Part shown: positions 42,900 to 53,892 of the stretch, piece by piece
Layout: each line of letters starts with the position of its first letter
Position numbering within the stretch: position 1 is the stretch's first letter
Source: Diploptera punctata
Lineage: Eukaryota > Arthropoda > Insecta > Blattodea > Blaberidae
Assembly: GCA_030220185.1 (NCBI GenBank)
Contig: JASPKZ010010273.1
Span: 1,178,001 to 1,242,000 of the forward strand
Direction: 5' to 3'
DNA length: 64,000 nucleotides
Translations under genes and position numbers: made by a program
Notes under the pieces: generated by a model
What the model was told of the DNA's origin: nothing
What the model saw: only the letters and a program-made list of their open reading frames with translations
The model's database searches: none

Positions 42900-43380
42900 T
42901 TAGCCGTCTCGGCATTGGCTAGCTTGCGCGGCTGTTCCGACTGGGATCCCAGGTTCAAATCCTGGCGCTTTCGGAGAGGTATTAATGGTGGGCTACATCG
43001 GATTTTTTTGGTTTCTTCGGGGTTCTCCCGTTTCCCGAATTTCATACCACCAGTACTCTCCACCCCTATCAAGTCATTTCATCTTCATTTATTCACTCAC
43101 TCACGTCATATCACAATTCATCTCATCTCATCTCATTTAGGAAATATAGTCTGGTATCACAAACCACAAGTGTTTATTATATGTGGTTATGGTGATCCGG
43201 GGGTGGGAGGGTACATTCGTGTACTTCCTCACGACTCTGAGCCTAAGTGACAAATTAGAGGAGAATAGGGCAAAACGAAAGATTGTAGCCAATCGAGACC
43301 TTGGGTCCAGCCCAGGAAAAATGGCAATATGAGTCGTGTGTGAATGTCTGATGTGTCGAAACTAAGAACACCATAACAGA
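42900..43380 (+). mobile_element. SINE-E copy
   Basis: The head 'gccgtctcggcattggctag' with box-B 'caggttcaaatcctgg' is followed by 'ggggttctcccgtttcccga', (tcatc)n-like sequence, 'tatgtggttatggtgatcc' and 'cacgactctgagcc', ending 'gaatgtctgatgtgtcg'. It is about 480 bp and is the sense counterpart of 24040..24480. Confidence 0.8.
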
Positions 43381-43426
43381 CTAAGTATCTCCGTAGAATA
43401 GTTTAATTTCCATTCATTCATAACAA

Positions 43427-43429
<3 letters not shown>

Positions 43430-43466
<37 letters not shown>

Positions 43467-43560
43467 TAATAATAGCTTTATTTTACCTGGCAGAGTTAAG
43501 GCCTTGTCTACCACTCAACCAGGTACTATAACAATGGTGGGTACTATAATACAATGAACC
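43430..43560 (-). repeat. (AAT)n plus short dispersed-repeat end
   Basis: An (AAT)n run (43430..43467) is joined to 'agctttattttacctggcag' and 'taccactcaaccagg'. This looks like the 3' end of a repeat read in antisense with a simple-repeat tail. The family is not named. Confidence 0.5.
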
Positions 43561-43719
43561 TACCCGAGGTTACCGTGTTACGGGCATTGAAAACCTGAAC
43601 CCATACGTTTTTCTACTCCAATGTACACTAAGCGGATTGTTCATCAAGTTGAATTGTATGTTCAGATTTTGCTGGTTTACGGTGTATAAATTAATTTTGT
43701 TAAGTATTTTGTATCCAGT

Positions 43720-44783
43720 ACAGCTAATGACAAATGAGGCAAATTTTGAGGAAGTGGCAGAATTCAAATACTTAGGAACAATAATCACAAACAGGAATTA
43801 GATGCAAAAATAGATTAAACATAGGCTCAATTCTGGAAAATCCTGCTATTACCGTATGCATTACAGACTCTTGACTTCCCAACTCCTTTCAAAAAACGAT
43901 AAACTGAAAATGTATAAAACTATTATTCTACCAGTTATAGGCCTATTATATGGATGCGAAACATGGACTCTTACTTTAAGGGAGAAAAGGAGATTACGAG
44001 TATTTGAGAATAAAGTTCTTAGGAAAAAATTTGGACCAAAGAGAGATGAACAGACAAGTGAATGGATAAGACTTACATAACAGTGAACTACATGGTCTTT
44101 ATAGGAAGCCAGATATAATAACAAGTCTCGTAGTCTGCGATTAGCAGGACATGTGGCACGAATGGGGAATGAAAGACGTGATCGGAAGATTCTTGTAGGA
44201 AAACCAGAAATAAAACGTCCAGTCGGTAGACCAAAAAAGAGGGGGGAGATTAACATTAACTATGATTTGAGGGGTCGGCCGCGGTGGACTAGTGGTTATG
44301 CTCCTTACCTCTGGTTCCGAGGGTCGCGAGTTCAAACCCGGCCGGGGTCGATGGATTTTTTAGGACGGAAAAATCCAAGGAGCAAGTCCTCCGGGAGGGA
44401 CTTTAAGCCGTGGGTCCAGAGTCTGAAGATTTTCAGGCTCGTAAAAAATCCTTAAGCCTGAATGAAAAGGTATCTAAGCAAAATTTACCGAATTTTCCCG
44501 TCCTAGTACTACCTTGGTTTCCTAGATGTCAGTGTGAGGCGGAACGCTGACCACGTTCCACTCAAAATGACATCTATACGAAAACAAGTGTAACTAAATT
44601 AGTATGGTTCAAATTCTTTACTGTAGGGAGAACGCCCAAATCTCTGTAAAGGGAAAACATAGGCTTACAATACAATATAATGATTTGAGGGAATTATTGG
44701 AAAACGTTAGCTCAGGATAGGGGCGTATGGAGAGCTTATGTCCGCGCGGACGTGGACCTACGGGTTCGATAGTGCCAGTGAGT
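43720..44783 (+). mobile_element. LINE-A copy with 15-bp TSD, split by a nested SINE-D
   Basis: The flanks tattttgtatccagt at 43705..43719 and 44784..44798 are a perfect TSD. The LINE part encodes fragments of EEVAEFKYLGTIITNRN, LYGCETWTLTLREKRRLRVF and ARMGNERRDRKI. It is interrupted at 44273 by SINE-D and resumes at 44692 to the usual 'gttcgatagtgccagtgag' end. A deletion of about 20 bp at ggga microhomology, plus several indels, destroys the frame. A GGCCTA insertion at 43938 is described in the findings. Confidence 0.92.
44274..44679 (+). mobile_element. SINE-D copy nested in LINE-A, 12-bp TSD
   Basis: This 406-bp insertion is flanked by atgatttgaggg (44262..44273 and 44680..44691). The head 'gtcggccgcggtggactag' with box B 'gagttcaaacccggcc', then the body 'ggacggaaaaatccaagg' and 'gattttcaggctcgtaaaa'. 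The 3' part is 'ctagatgtcagtgtgaggc'. It is the most complete SINE-D in the window and defines the family's length. Confidence 0.95.
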
Positions 44784-44926
44784 TATTTTGTATCCAGTTT
44801 CGTTACGAGAAAACAGGATTTGAGGTGGTTTAGTGTCTTTTTTTTACTTCAGTTTTATTTTGAAATGCTTGAACACTTTGGTTATAGGCCTATCGCATCT
44901 ATGATACTTGGTTTATATCAGTAGGC

Positions 44927-45226
44927 TATGTCGTCTCGAGGTAGCGTGCTGCCTGTCACGCAACGGGCCTGGGTTCGATTCCCGGTCGGGACAGGCTCCT
45001 GGAAGTTTTTTGTCGGGGTTTTTCCTCACCTGTAAGACAAATGTCAGGAAGCTTGCGCCCAACGGTCACCAAAAATCATCCGGCCATCATCATCATCCTT
45101 CACCGGTGTGGAAAGCAATGGGAAGCTACCACGTCAATAATTCCCTAGTAAAACTGCAAAGCCTAGCATGGAAATGCTATTATTGCAGTGAAAGACCTGA
45201 CCTCGGGCAGAATTACTATTGATGGA
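44927..45226 (+). mobile_element. SINE-B copy
   Basis: The truncated head 'tcgtctcgaggtagcgtgct' with box B 'gggttcgattcccgg' is followed by 'ggtttttcctcacctgta', 'aagacaaatgtcagg' and 'cttcaccggtgtgg', ending 'gaattactattgatgg'. A possible short imperfect TSD (gtaggctat / gtaggttat). Confidence 0.88.
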
Positions 45227-45310
45227 TGTAGGTTATCTATTGTAATGTGTATTCTTATGCAGGCTTTGTATATTGTTGCACATTTGTTTCTTGTGACATT
45301 TAATTGAATA

Positions 45311-45545
45311 ACTAACTCACTGGCACTATCGAACCCGTAGGTTTATGGCCGTGCGGACATAAGCTCTCCATATGTACCTATCCTGAGCCAATGTTTTCCA
45401 ATCATCCCCTGTATAATCTACTTCTCTCAAATCATAGTTAATGTATTCTCCCACCTCATTCTTGGTCTACCAACTGGGTGTTTTCCCTCTGGTTTTCCTA
45501 CAAGAAGCTTCCATGCACGTCTTTCGTTCCCCATTCGTGCCTTTG
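45311..45545 (-). mobile_element. LINE-A 3' tail (antisense)
   Basis: It begins 'actaactcactggcactatc' and extends to 'cgttccccattcgtgc'. It encodes the ARMGNERRAWKLLVGKPEGK segment on the minus strand. Confidence 0.88.
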
Positions 45546-45625
45546 GCATGGGTTCCCTGAAGTAGTTCCCGCCCGGAGAACCCGGTTCCCTGAAGTAGTT
45601 CCCGCCCGGAGAACCGAATGGGGGA
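45546..45625 (-). repeat. Two-copy tandem repeat in a GC-rich block
   Basis: 'ggttccctgaagtagttccc' plus 'gcccggagaacc' occurs twice head to tail, fused to the LINE-A tail. The next ~200 bp ('cgaccaaggtactttctttt', 'gcatgggtaaccctatcg') resemble part of another LINE but cannot be assigned. Confidence 0.75.
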
Positions 45626-46051
45626 CTATTTGGCCTCTGTAAAATTTTACCCCAGTTGAACCCATGTCCGAATTTCTTGACGGTTGTAACTTTACGGTGA
45701 AAGATCGTCACTCTTTCGACCAAGGTACTTTCTTTTTTGTCTGGTTTATCACCTTCGACCAGTCCGGCATGGGTAACCCTATCGGCAGCAATGCTACCGC
45801 AGGCATAGCTCTCATTTAATTGAATATTGATTTTAAATTGAATAAGAAAATATATATTTTGTCACACTTGCTTTGTTAAACAATTTTCGTCTAAGAAATA
45901 ATCCAATCTGTTTTGTCAACCAAATGGGTACATGGAGCAGATTATACTGGGATGACATTAAATAAGAAACATATTGATGATTTTTTTAAAAATCCCTAAA
46001 AGAATTCCTGTTTCATCTAATTATTGGACATACCAAATGTAATTGCTGATA

Positions 46052-46053
<2 letters not shown>
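45626..46053. other. Spacer, probable old LINE piece then AT-rich DNA
   Basis: 45690..45820 has conserved-looking moderately GC-rich text without a readable domain. The rest is AT-rich. Confidence 0.35.

Positions 46054-46110
<57 letters not shown>
46054..46110. repeat. (TA)n microsatellite
   Basis: About 57 bp of TA repeat. Confidence 0.95.
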
Positions 46111-46116
<6 letters not shown>

Positions 46117-46302
46117 TATTCATGACAAATCTTGAACATTTCAAAAACATAAATATAAATCAATAGAGAAAATAGATTATACTGCTGAATACCAATTTTA
46201 TTTTATGAAATATGATTTTATTTGCTGTTCATAAATAATTTAAACCATGCTGAAGAGACAGGAATATTTTTGTTTTGTTTTTTATTCCACTGTCCGCTGT
46301 TG

Positions 46303-46935
46303 TCATAAGTAATTCCACTTCGTGAGTTGTGAATTTATCTAGAGAATTTGGAAATCAAGAGTAACATTTGTTAGGACTATTTAACGAATAAAATTAAGCT
46401 GTTTACTCACAAATCATTATTTAAATATAGTTATTTAAAAATATTTATATATTTAATGTAAACGGCGATGTTTCAAACAAATGAGAAATGTTATGTTTTG
46501 TTTGTTCATCATTGTAACCAGATCATATTTATTGCCAAATAGAATCGCAATATTGTAAGAATGCACCCTAGTGGAGAAAAAATGAAATAGGCCTATATCA
46601 TTACAGGTTATTAATTAATTTGTGATGTCCTATGATGTAAATATGTCAATTATATTTTTCTTCAATTATAATTCCCGGGAAATAATACGTTTAAGAAAGA
46701 GGAAACAGTGGTTACGTTCTTTTTTTTTTTGGTATAATCGCTACGAATGTTTTTCTATTATATCCCGCAAGCAGTATCTGTTTACATTCATGCATTATAT
46801 ATACAATCTGGAAGGCACTTGGTAGAATGAAAGTGATAAAATCGAGGTGAAAAACGACTGTGATTGGTTGTAAATCAAAATTCATTGAAATGTAATTGGT
46901 CATTGACTGCCATTTGGGGCATGAGTTAAATAGTC
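46303..46935 (+). mobile_element. R-family TIR element, copy 7
   Basis: It opens 'tcataagtaattccacttcg', has ggactatttaacg and 'aacggcgatgttt', carries the ATTGG pair at 46863 and 46895, and ends 'gcatgagttaaatagtc'. The 5' hairpin is truncated and the segment around 'aaaaaggaggagc' is missing. It also contains a TAGGCCTA at 46588. Confidence 0.85.
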
Positions 46936-47616
46936 ATTAAAATCGTTTAAGTGTAGAATATGCAAAATGAAAATCACGAAGCTAGTGGTAATATTCATTA
47001 TACGATTGATTCCATTTCAAGCGATAAATACATCACAAATAAAAGTAATGTTCGGTAAAAATTACAGCACTATTGACATGAAAAAGTATTATGCTTATTT
47101 TGCATATCATGCAATTTGATAAGAGACAATATATTGTATAGGCAAGTTTGAACGTGAAGATGCGTGGAAGATTGTAGCACTCTGTCATAACTCAAAAGAC
47201 ATAAGCAACACAAGCATGAGTAATTTATTTTGTAAACATCGCAGTCACGTTCAGGAAGATGCAAATCAAGTTTACGTTTTGATTAAGACGAGGAAAGAGT
47301 CAAACATAAATTTGAGATTTATTAACCCCTGTGTGACCGGGTTACGTTCCCCCTACAACACCAGGTCCTGATTTTCATTTAACAACTTCTTCGCATCAAA
47401 CCTGTTTTAGAAAAAAGAAAAGAGTACACGTGCAAGTGTGGAAACATTAGATTGGTAAGCCTGTCCCACATTACTACTTCGACTTGATTCTGTTTTTGCA
47501 CAAATTTGCAATATACTTTAAATTTAGATTTATGAAAGTGGGGTTGAATATAACCAGATTGAAGTAATTAAAATCAATTGAAAAATTGACTTCAGTTTAG
47601 AATCCTAAAGATAAAG
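46936..47616. other. AT-rich spacer
   Basis: Nothing recognised. Confidence 0.5.
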
Positions 47617-47902
47617 ATGGAAGACCAAACTGGAAACTCCTTAAGAAATGAGAAAGATGAGAACATTTTAATTGAGGATGTTGATGTTCAATAGGAACAA
47701 ATGTAAACACTTGTGTCTCTGCTATGCTTGTAGTCGGTGCTTATGTTGTGAAAAAAGAGATCCGGAGTTCGGTTCTCAATTTAGATGTGCGAATAATTAT
47801 ACATTACATCATGATCTGAGCGAGTGCTATTCTTGTTTAAAAATGTGTTTCTGTGTCTGTACACAATGTGTAGGTAGCCCTAAATACATCAGACTGAAAT
47901 AG
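47617..47902 (+). CDS. Small Cys-rich open frame, unassigned
   Basis: The frame 47672..47902 encodes 76 residues with 14 cysteines clustered as C..C.C..C..C.CC and later C..C...C.C.C..C. Spacing such as CLCYACSRCLCC suggests metal binding, but no known domain fits. It lacks a signal peptide and transmembrane segment. A short acidic frame, 47617..47694 (MEDQTGNSLRNEKDENILIE), overlaps it in another frame, so the two could be one frame split by an indel. No repeat copies are seen elsewhere in this window. It may equally be a transposon fragment or chance. GGTAG near its end is only weakly donor-like. Confidence 0.3.
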
Positions 47903-48516
47903 GAAGCACATACATAATGTTGAATATGATTATTATATTGTTAATTTCAAATTTTAAATACAGTGTTTTAGCTTAATTTACGTACAGTTATATTTTAATA
48001 ATCTAACTTGCATTCTCTTAGTACCTACAACTAAATACATATCCTGGACATTCGCTTTTACTTACGCTGATTAAAGTGGACGAAATGGCTTTGTAATATA
48101 TCACGGAATTTGCATTCAAGAATATACCGAATCCAAACCCTGGTGCCAGATTGTATACATATAGTTTTTTCCATAGTCGCAAACGCAAATATAGGGTTGG
48201 AATTTATGTGTGTGTGTGTGTGTGTACGGGGGGGGGGCTAGAGCGCTTGTGATTTCACTCATTTTAATTTTTCACGTCGATCTTCGTGGTCTGTCGGTTA
48301 TCTTTAGAGACCGGATTATATGAACATAACAAGCTCGAAATATGCATGAAAATGTCAATATATGCTATACAAATTAATAAAAAACACAATTATTACTTTA
48401 TTAGATTTTTATTTCTAAATTAACATAATAATCGGTATTTTTATTACCTATTCATTAATATTATCATTTATCACTGATAAATGATAAATTATCAATCAGT
48501 ATCAGGCAAAAGTATT
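47903..48516. other. Spacer with (TG)n and a short palindrome
   Basis: A (TG)n run and a G tract lie at about 48207..48238. A perfect 11-bp-arm palindrome atcatttatca.c.tgataaatgat lies at 48463..48485. No gene. Confidence 0.55.
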
Positions 48517-48856
48517 GTTCACAAATTAAAATTTTCTACTTTTGCTACTATTGTAAACAGAAACGATCAGGTACTGTTCCAAATGATCGGTAGTATGGTA
48601 GTGTCTTCGATCGCTCAAAATATTTTTATAAACAGAAATGGACCGTTCTACGTCAACTGAAGTAACTGGGCAGTATTTGAATTTGGGTGCTATTTTGGCA
48701 CTTATTATTTCTTGCAAAGGCTCGCCCGACCCATTTATAAAACTATTAATTTGTCACAAAGGTTCAAAGCCTAGGTTATCGTTCAAAATGTTTTCAAACT
48801 TTTCCTTAAGTTTGCTTAGGAATACTTCCGACGGATTTTATTCATTAACTGAATAG

Positions 48857-48891
<35 letters not shown>

Positions 48892-49090
48892 GCCAAACCT
48901 TGAGTTTCAAGCTTTTTTATAGTTGCAGGTTTTTGGGAAAAAATGAGTGCTAATCACAGCAATGTTTTTTTTTTTTAATACTGGAATCATTAAATGCTTC
49001 CTTTCACTGACAAACTGCCAAAGTCTCTGCACTATCGAAATCGTTTACTACCACTTTTGATGGCCTCGAAATGTTCATTTTAGAAAACAC
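48517..49090 (-). pseudogene. hAT-like transposase C-terminal remnant
   Basis: The clearest minus-strand frame (48526..48717) reads KFKYCPVTSVDVERSISVYK, NILSDRRH and HLEQYLIV. This is the hAT-type C-terminal dimerisation block (FKYAP.TSVDVERSFS.YK..L...R..........LE). Upstream on the same strand are KLKEKFENILNDNLGFEPL, ending in a stop, then further up PATIKKLETQGLA near 48890..48930. An (AATC)n run at 48858..48890 interrupts it. The catalytic core is not seen. In intact elements this domain mediates transposase dimers; here it is a relic. Confidence 0.8.
48858..48890. repeat. (AATC)n microsatellite
   Basis: Eight or so tandem AATC units within the hAT-like remnant. Confidence 0.9.
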
Positions 49091-49363
49091 AGATTTTTAA
49101 AACCTTGTAAATATAACGCGAAAATATGCGGTATCACTATTTTTTTGTTAAAATATGCAATAACAGGTGAAAAAGGTCTAAGTATGCAAATGTATATAAT
49201 CCGGCCTCTAGTTATCATAATCTCCTCTAGCTCCGAAGTTCGTAACTTCTTTAATAATAAACAAAGAACAAGTAGGCATATTTATACTTGGCCCTTATTT
49301 TTCTTCATTATTTCTTTTCTATTGTTTTAGTTATTTTTTAATTTTAACTTTTTTTCCCTTTCT

Positions 49364-49545
49364 ACACACACACACACGCACGCACGCACGCACGCGCACA
49401 CATACATACATACACACACACACATACACAGAGACCCAAAGTGGATATTTAAAATCTCCTACCCACTGAGAATCAAACCCATGTCGCCTGAGTGTAAAGT
49501 AGGGACTGTATCGACAACGTCACGTCCTTTCTTGCCAAATAAGTT
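49364..49545 (-). mobile_element. Probable tRNA-headed SINE with (TG)n tail (SINE-J)
   Basis: The minus strand from 49545 has a tRNA-like segment with box-B-like 'gggtttgattctc', then 'gtaggagattttaaatatcc', and ends in (TG)n/(GT..)n, seen in + as the CA-rich tract 49364..49433. The head-body-simple-tail order fits a SINE. No sister copy was found here. Confidence 0.5.
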
Positions 49546-51524
49546 GTGTTGTAGATAGAAACCAACGTTCCTATGATTTATAGCACGATTGTAATTTTTT
49601 TTTGTATTATTAATAAAGTTTTATTTTAAGGTGTTTCTTTAACAATCACGGTCCTCCATTTGTCTCCTTTAAAGCAGTTCAGGTTGCTGCTTATAGAGAT
49701 TTCAGGTCTCTTCTTGAAGTTGCATGTTTATCTTATTCGGTTTAATTTTGATTTTTTTAATTCTTAAATATCCAGTCAAAAAGAGATCTTATCAATAAAT
49801 ATCAAATCGTATTTTGATTTCATAGATATTTTATTGAAATGCTAATTTCGTAATTTGCTAATTTTTATATAGATGGTTTAATTTTCATATTTGTTATCTT
49901 TTATCGAGTGACTTGGGTTAAGCCATAGGATTTATAAAGTCCCGGTTTAGATCTCAGAGACGATTAATCTGATATTTTGTTCCTGTTTTCCAGTCATCAC
50001 GCATAAATGCTGGATTACAATTTCGTTACCAGGATTTCATTCATCATATTCACCATTTCATATATTAAAAAAGTAATGTGATATGACCTTAGATGTAGAA
50101 ATGTTTATTAATAAGGATGGAATAAAAAATGTATGTTATGCGATATGTATGATATTTTATTACAATTGGAGTCAGAGAGTAAATTAATTATTAGAATTAT
50201 TGCAAGTAATGCGGCAACATTTCGCTATATTAGACTTAAAACATATAGTACGTGTTTCGTTGTTGCAGGAAATTGTAAACATTATCCCATCAGTGCACAT
50301 GGTGTAGGTAATCTCCATCTTAGCTCGTGCATGGCCGACAAAACATTAGTTGCTCTTTCTCACAAGCCGACTAATCAACAGGCCACGTGACCCGACTACA
50401 GGCAGACCCCTTCCCTTATCAACAGGCCTTAGGGCAGTTGTCTTATTTGCAAACATCTCGTCAAGTTACAAATTATCACTGGCTTAAGTGGTTTCCTTGC
50501 AATAAGACCTTAGCCAAAATTACGCCAATTTTGAGTACTCGGCTACTTACAATTTATAATACTGGTAATCAATTCCTTAGTTATCCAGTATTCGAACGTG
50601 GTTCTGCTAGAATATTGCACTCTTGTCAAATATGGTCACAGTCAGTTGAACTACAATGAGAATATTATCTAGGATTGTTTCCCCGGATTCCCAGGAAATC
50701 GATTTCGTTTAATTGCTTTTCCCTGAATTTGAAGTTAAATACACAAGATGTATATGCTACCACTGATTCTTCACTGGCCTTCACATCCATCCTAATTATT
50801 ATTTTTTTTATCTTTGAGGTTGGCGACGATGTCGAATGCAACGTAATAAAACAGTAAAATATTAAACAACAAACCAAGGGTCAAATTGTTTAGGGTCTAC
50901 TTTAAATTGATTTAACAAACAATTCACTACTTTCTTAAAAATAAGAGTAAGCTTATAAATAAAAATATATTAATTTGATGTAAATACATTTTGTTCTGTT
51001 ATTGTAGAATTTTGAAAAATACATTTTATAATAATACATTTTGTTTAAAAGTTGCTTTTAATTATATTTTATAAATATTATGTATTTGTATGGGTTGTGA
51101 AAATTAATTCAATGTACCACTTATATGTACAATTGTTTATACACTAGAATGAACGCTATAATAAATTACAACTTATGATAGACTTGAAATTTGTAGATTA
51201 CTTACAAACTTAGAAACAAAATTACAAATCACACATAACGAGGATCCTCCATCTAGATAAAGAATATTAATATTAATTGTGAATTACCCTCCTTACAGGT
51301 AAGAAATCGTTCAAGCATTGGCAAAGGACCGTAATGGGTCCCTAAGCCTTATTCCTGGAAGGAAATGATGACATCATGTACTTTAATAAGTTTATATATT
51401 ATTAACTTTACTGAATGGAGAAGATCTGACCGATTTAAGCCCACACGCAATAATCTAATTTTAGTCTCGCATTAGATGTGTTCAGTAGTCTTATTTTATT
51501 TATTTATTGGTCTATGTATTTTCA
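49546..51524. other. Spacer, nothing recognised
   Basis: Two kilobases. Frames 50133..50390 and 50387..50659 overlap by four bases and lie in a less AT-rich patch with repeated 'caacaggcc', but no domain is visible. Confidence 0.45.
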
Positions 51525-51662
51525 GGCTCGTAAAAGAACCGCAAGCCTGAATAGAAAAGATCGCTGTGCAAACTTTAACCGGCCTTCATCCAACCAAGTA
51601 ATACCTTAGTTGCCTGCTAGTAGATGTCTCATTGAGACAATGTGCTAACCACATGTGATTCG
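51525..51662 (+). mobile_element. SINE-D 3' fragment
   Basis: 'ttcaggctcgtaaaagaacc' and 'aagcctgaat', then 'accttagttgcc' and 'tagatgtctcattgaga', match the 3' two thirds of 44274..44679. The tRNA head is missing. Confidence 0.8.
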
Positions 51663-51667
51663 TTGAC

Positions 51668-52085
51668 ATCATCATCATCGTCGTCTTCAAGGATTAGACT
51701 TGTTCGTCTGTTCCGACTCAACATTTCCCACGCCATATGTTTAGAACATTTCTTGTCCCCCCTCGGATTATAATGTAAAACAGTTCTTGCCATCCTAGTG
51801 CTTGGCATTCGTACGACGTGGTCTTTCCAATTTACATTTTTCTATTAATGTTGTGATTGGTTCTATGTACAATTCCTTTCTAATATCAGTACTTCTTTTG
51901 TAAGCCAATAATGTATTTCCAGTTACAAAGCGAAGAAATTCATTTCTGAAACTTCGATTTGTCTTATTCGATCAGAGGTAAGTGTCCAACTTTCACATCC
52001 ATATAATGAGTGGCAATGCAACTACTCTATACAGTTTTAACAGCGTTTCTCGTGTTTCTCTCGTCTTGGCTTCTGTAGGTAAACA
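51668..52085 (-). mobile_element. LINE-E 3' tail (antisense)
   Basis: On the minus strand frames read TLTSDRIRQIEVSEMNFFAL, YKRSTDIRKELYIEPIT and a degraded KLERPRRTNAKH, i.e. a LINE RT C-terminal region (Y..E.WTLT...R......EM.FLR). A (GATGAT)n-like 3' tail appears in + as (catcat)n at 51668. It is distinct from LINE-A and LINE-B. Confidence 0.75.
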
Positions 52086-53546
52086 AGCGTAACAATTAGT
52101 CTGGTTAAGAACTCCCGCTAAGGAGTACCCCAAGTCCCCAAGCGGGACGTATGGGGCATATACGTAGGACCTACATACATGAATGATGAATGGTAATATT
52201 GTGTTTATCGGAGATATAGAATAGGATGTTTATGAAAAGTTAGTATTTTTACAACAGAGTTGTATCTGGCGCTAAAGTTAAGAAGAAAAGAAACATGGCA
52301 GAGTAGTAATATAAATGGAGGCGCCAGACGAACCATGTGTTTATATATTACACACAATAAGTGATATTAAGAGGGGTGTAGTCGAGGCCACACACGTGAA
52401 AATTGGTTTAATGAACACTTCTACAAGTCACAAAAATATTCACACCTTCATTCTACTTATGTAGTCTATTATCGGTACATCAAATATGAAAAGGTTAAAT
52501 CTGTTACGTAGAAATGATACATGATCTACAAATAAAGTTTAATAGTGCATGGTTAACGCGCTTTTGAATCCAATGAAAGTTCGTGGGTATAAACTCGATT
52601 TATTTTGGTGAATTTTCTATTTTATCTCATGATAGATGAGTATTTGATATTGAAAATAATTTCGTATTTTTCTGCTGTTCAAGTTCTCATCTACCAACTA
52701 GTTTATAATAATGATGCTAAGGTGTCCACGTTTTAACAATAACGTAAGAGGCCTCTGCGTACAATTTCTCGGTCCTTTCACGCCGAGGTTTCTACTATCT
52801 AGGATCAGTTTAAATATATTAATTTCATGTTTTGTGATCTTTTATTCATATCCAGCATTTTAAAATTAGTTTTAATTTATATATATCTCTATATATCCAA
52901 AAATGATTTTCTTCCTTATTTGATTTTCTCAGAAGAATTTTGTCTGAGAAAAACGAAAATTTCACTTCTGTCTTATTACATGGAATGCTTGGAATAGACT
53001 TGGATCATAAGGGGTTACAACAAACCTGTGTCTATTGTTTAACAATAAGCATATAGATGCATTGAAATGAACTTGCAAAATTGTAATTAATTTTACAGGA
53101 AATAATGTCTTACCTTGTGTATACAAAAAATTCTATTAATTTACTACCCCATAATTATATGTGTAATATATATATATATATGAAGACATGGTACCCCATT
53201 AGAATATCATGAACGTCCATGTGAACTCAAGGACAAACAATTCTCAACCAACGGGACGAAAAGGATGAAGTTTAAGAAAGAAAGTATATTTATAAATTTT
53301 GTAATTAAACAATTTATGTTAATGAGCAGGTTTACGGAATTTTTAGACCGTAAGTGTTTTATACTGCATACTTTGCCAATTTTAGAGCATCAAACCTACC
53401 CCTTATAAAAGGTAATTTATATAGGTTTATAATACATAAAATATGTATTTTGGTTTTAAATTTTCTACAAATGTAGTCGGCATAGGCCTATTTATATAAT
53501 TCATAAAATTGTTTATCGCGATATCCATAGGCGTATCATTAAAAGC

Positions 53547-53547
<1 letters not shown>
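52086..53547. other. AT-rich spacer
   Basis: No gene. A short (TA)n lies near 53167..53181 and a TAGGCCTA at 53483. Confidence 0.5.
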
Positions 53548-53577
<30 letters not shown>

Positions 53578-53892
53578 GTTGTTTTATTCAATGCCCCAGG
53601 TTGTCATTTCGACATTTCTGGTGTTTTCTCCTGGCATTGACTTAATTGTAACCCACTTCTGAAGTTGGGGCGCCTAGAAGGCGGAGTACGTTACCCTGGT
53701 GATATGATGAGTGTTACATGATAATGAAGTGCCAAGAGAGTTCTTAACCTAAACTTAATCTAAATTCCAGATCACGAGGCACCATAGAAATAATTCCCTT
53801 TAAGGAAAAATTCGCATGGTTTGACCGGGTATCGAACCCGGAAACTCATGAACAGTAGTCAGAAACGCTGACTACTAGCCTATGAGGCGATT
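53548..53892 (-). mobile_element. tRNA-headed SINE with (AAT)n tail (SINE-I)
   Basis: On the minus strand the head is 'aatcgcctcataggctag', with box B 'gggttcgatacccgg'. A body of about 250 bp follows ('aagggaattatttctatgg', 'ctggggcattgaataaaac'), then an (AAT)n tail, seen in + as (att)n at 53548..53577. No second copy in this window. Confidence 0.65.

Noticed and set aside
46054..46110. AT-rich replication origin
   Set aside because: A plain (TA)n microsatellite; sequence alone gives no support for origin activity.
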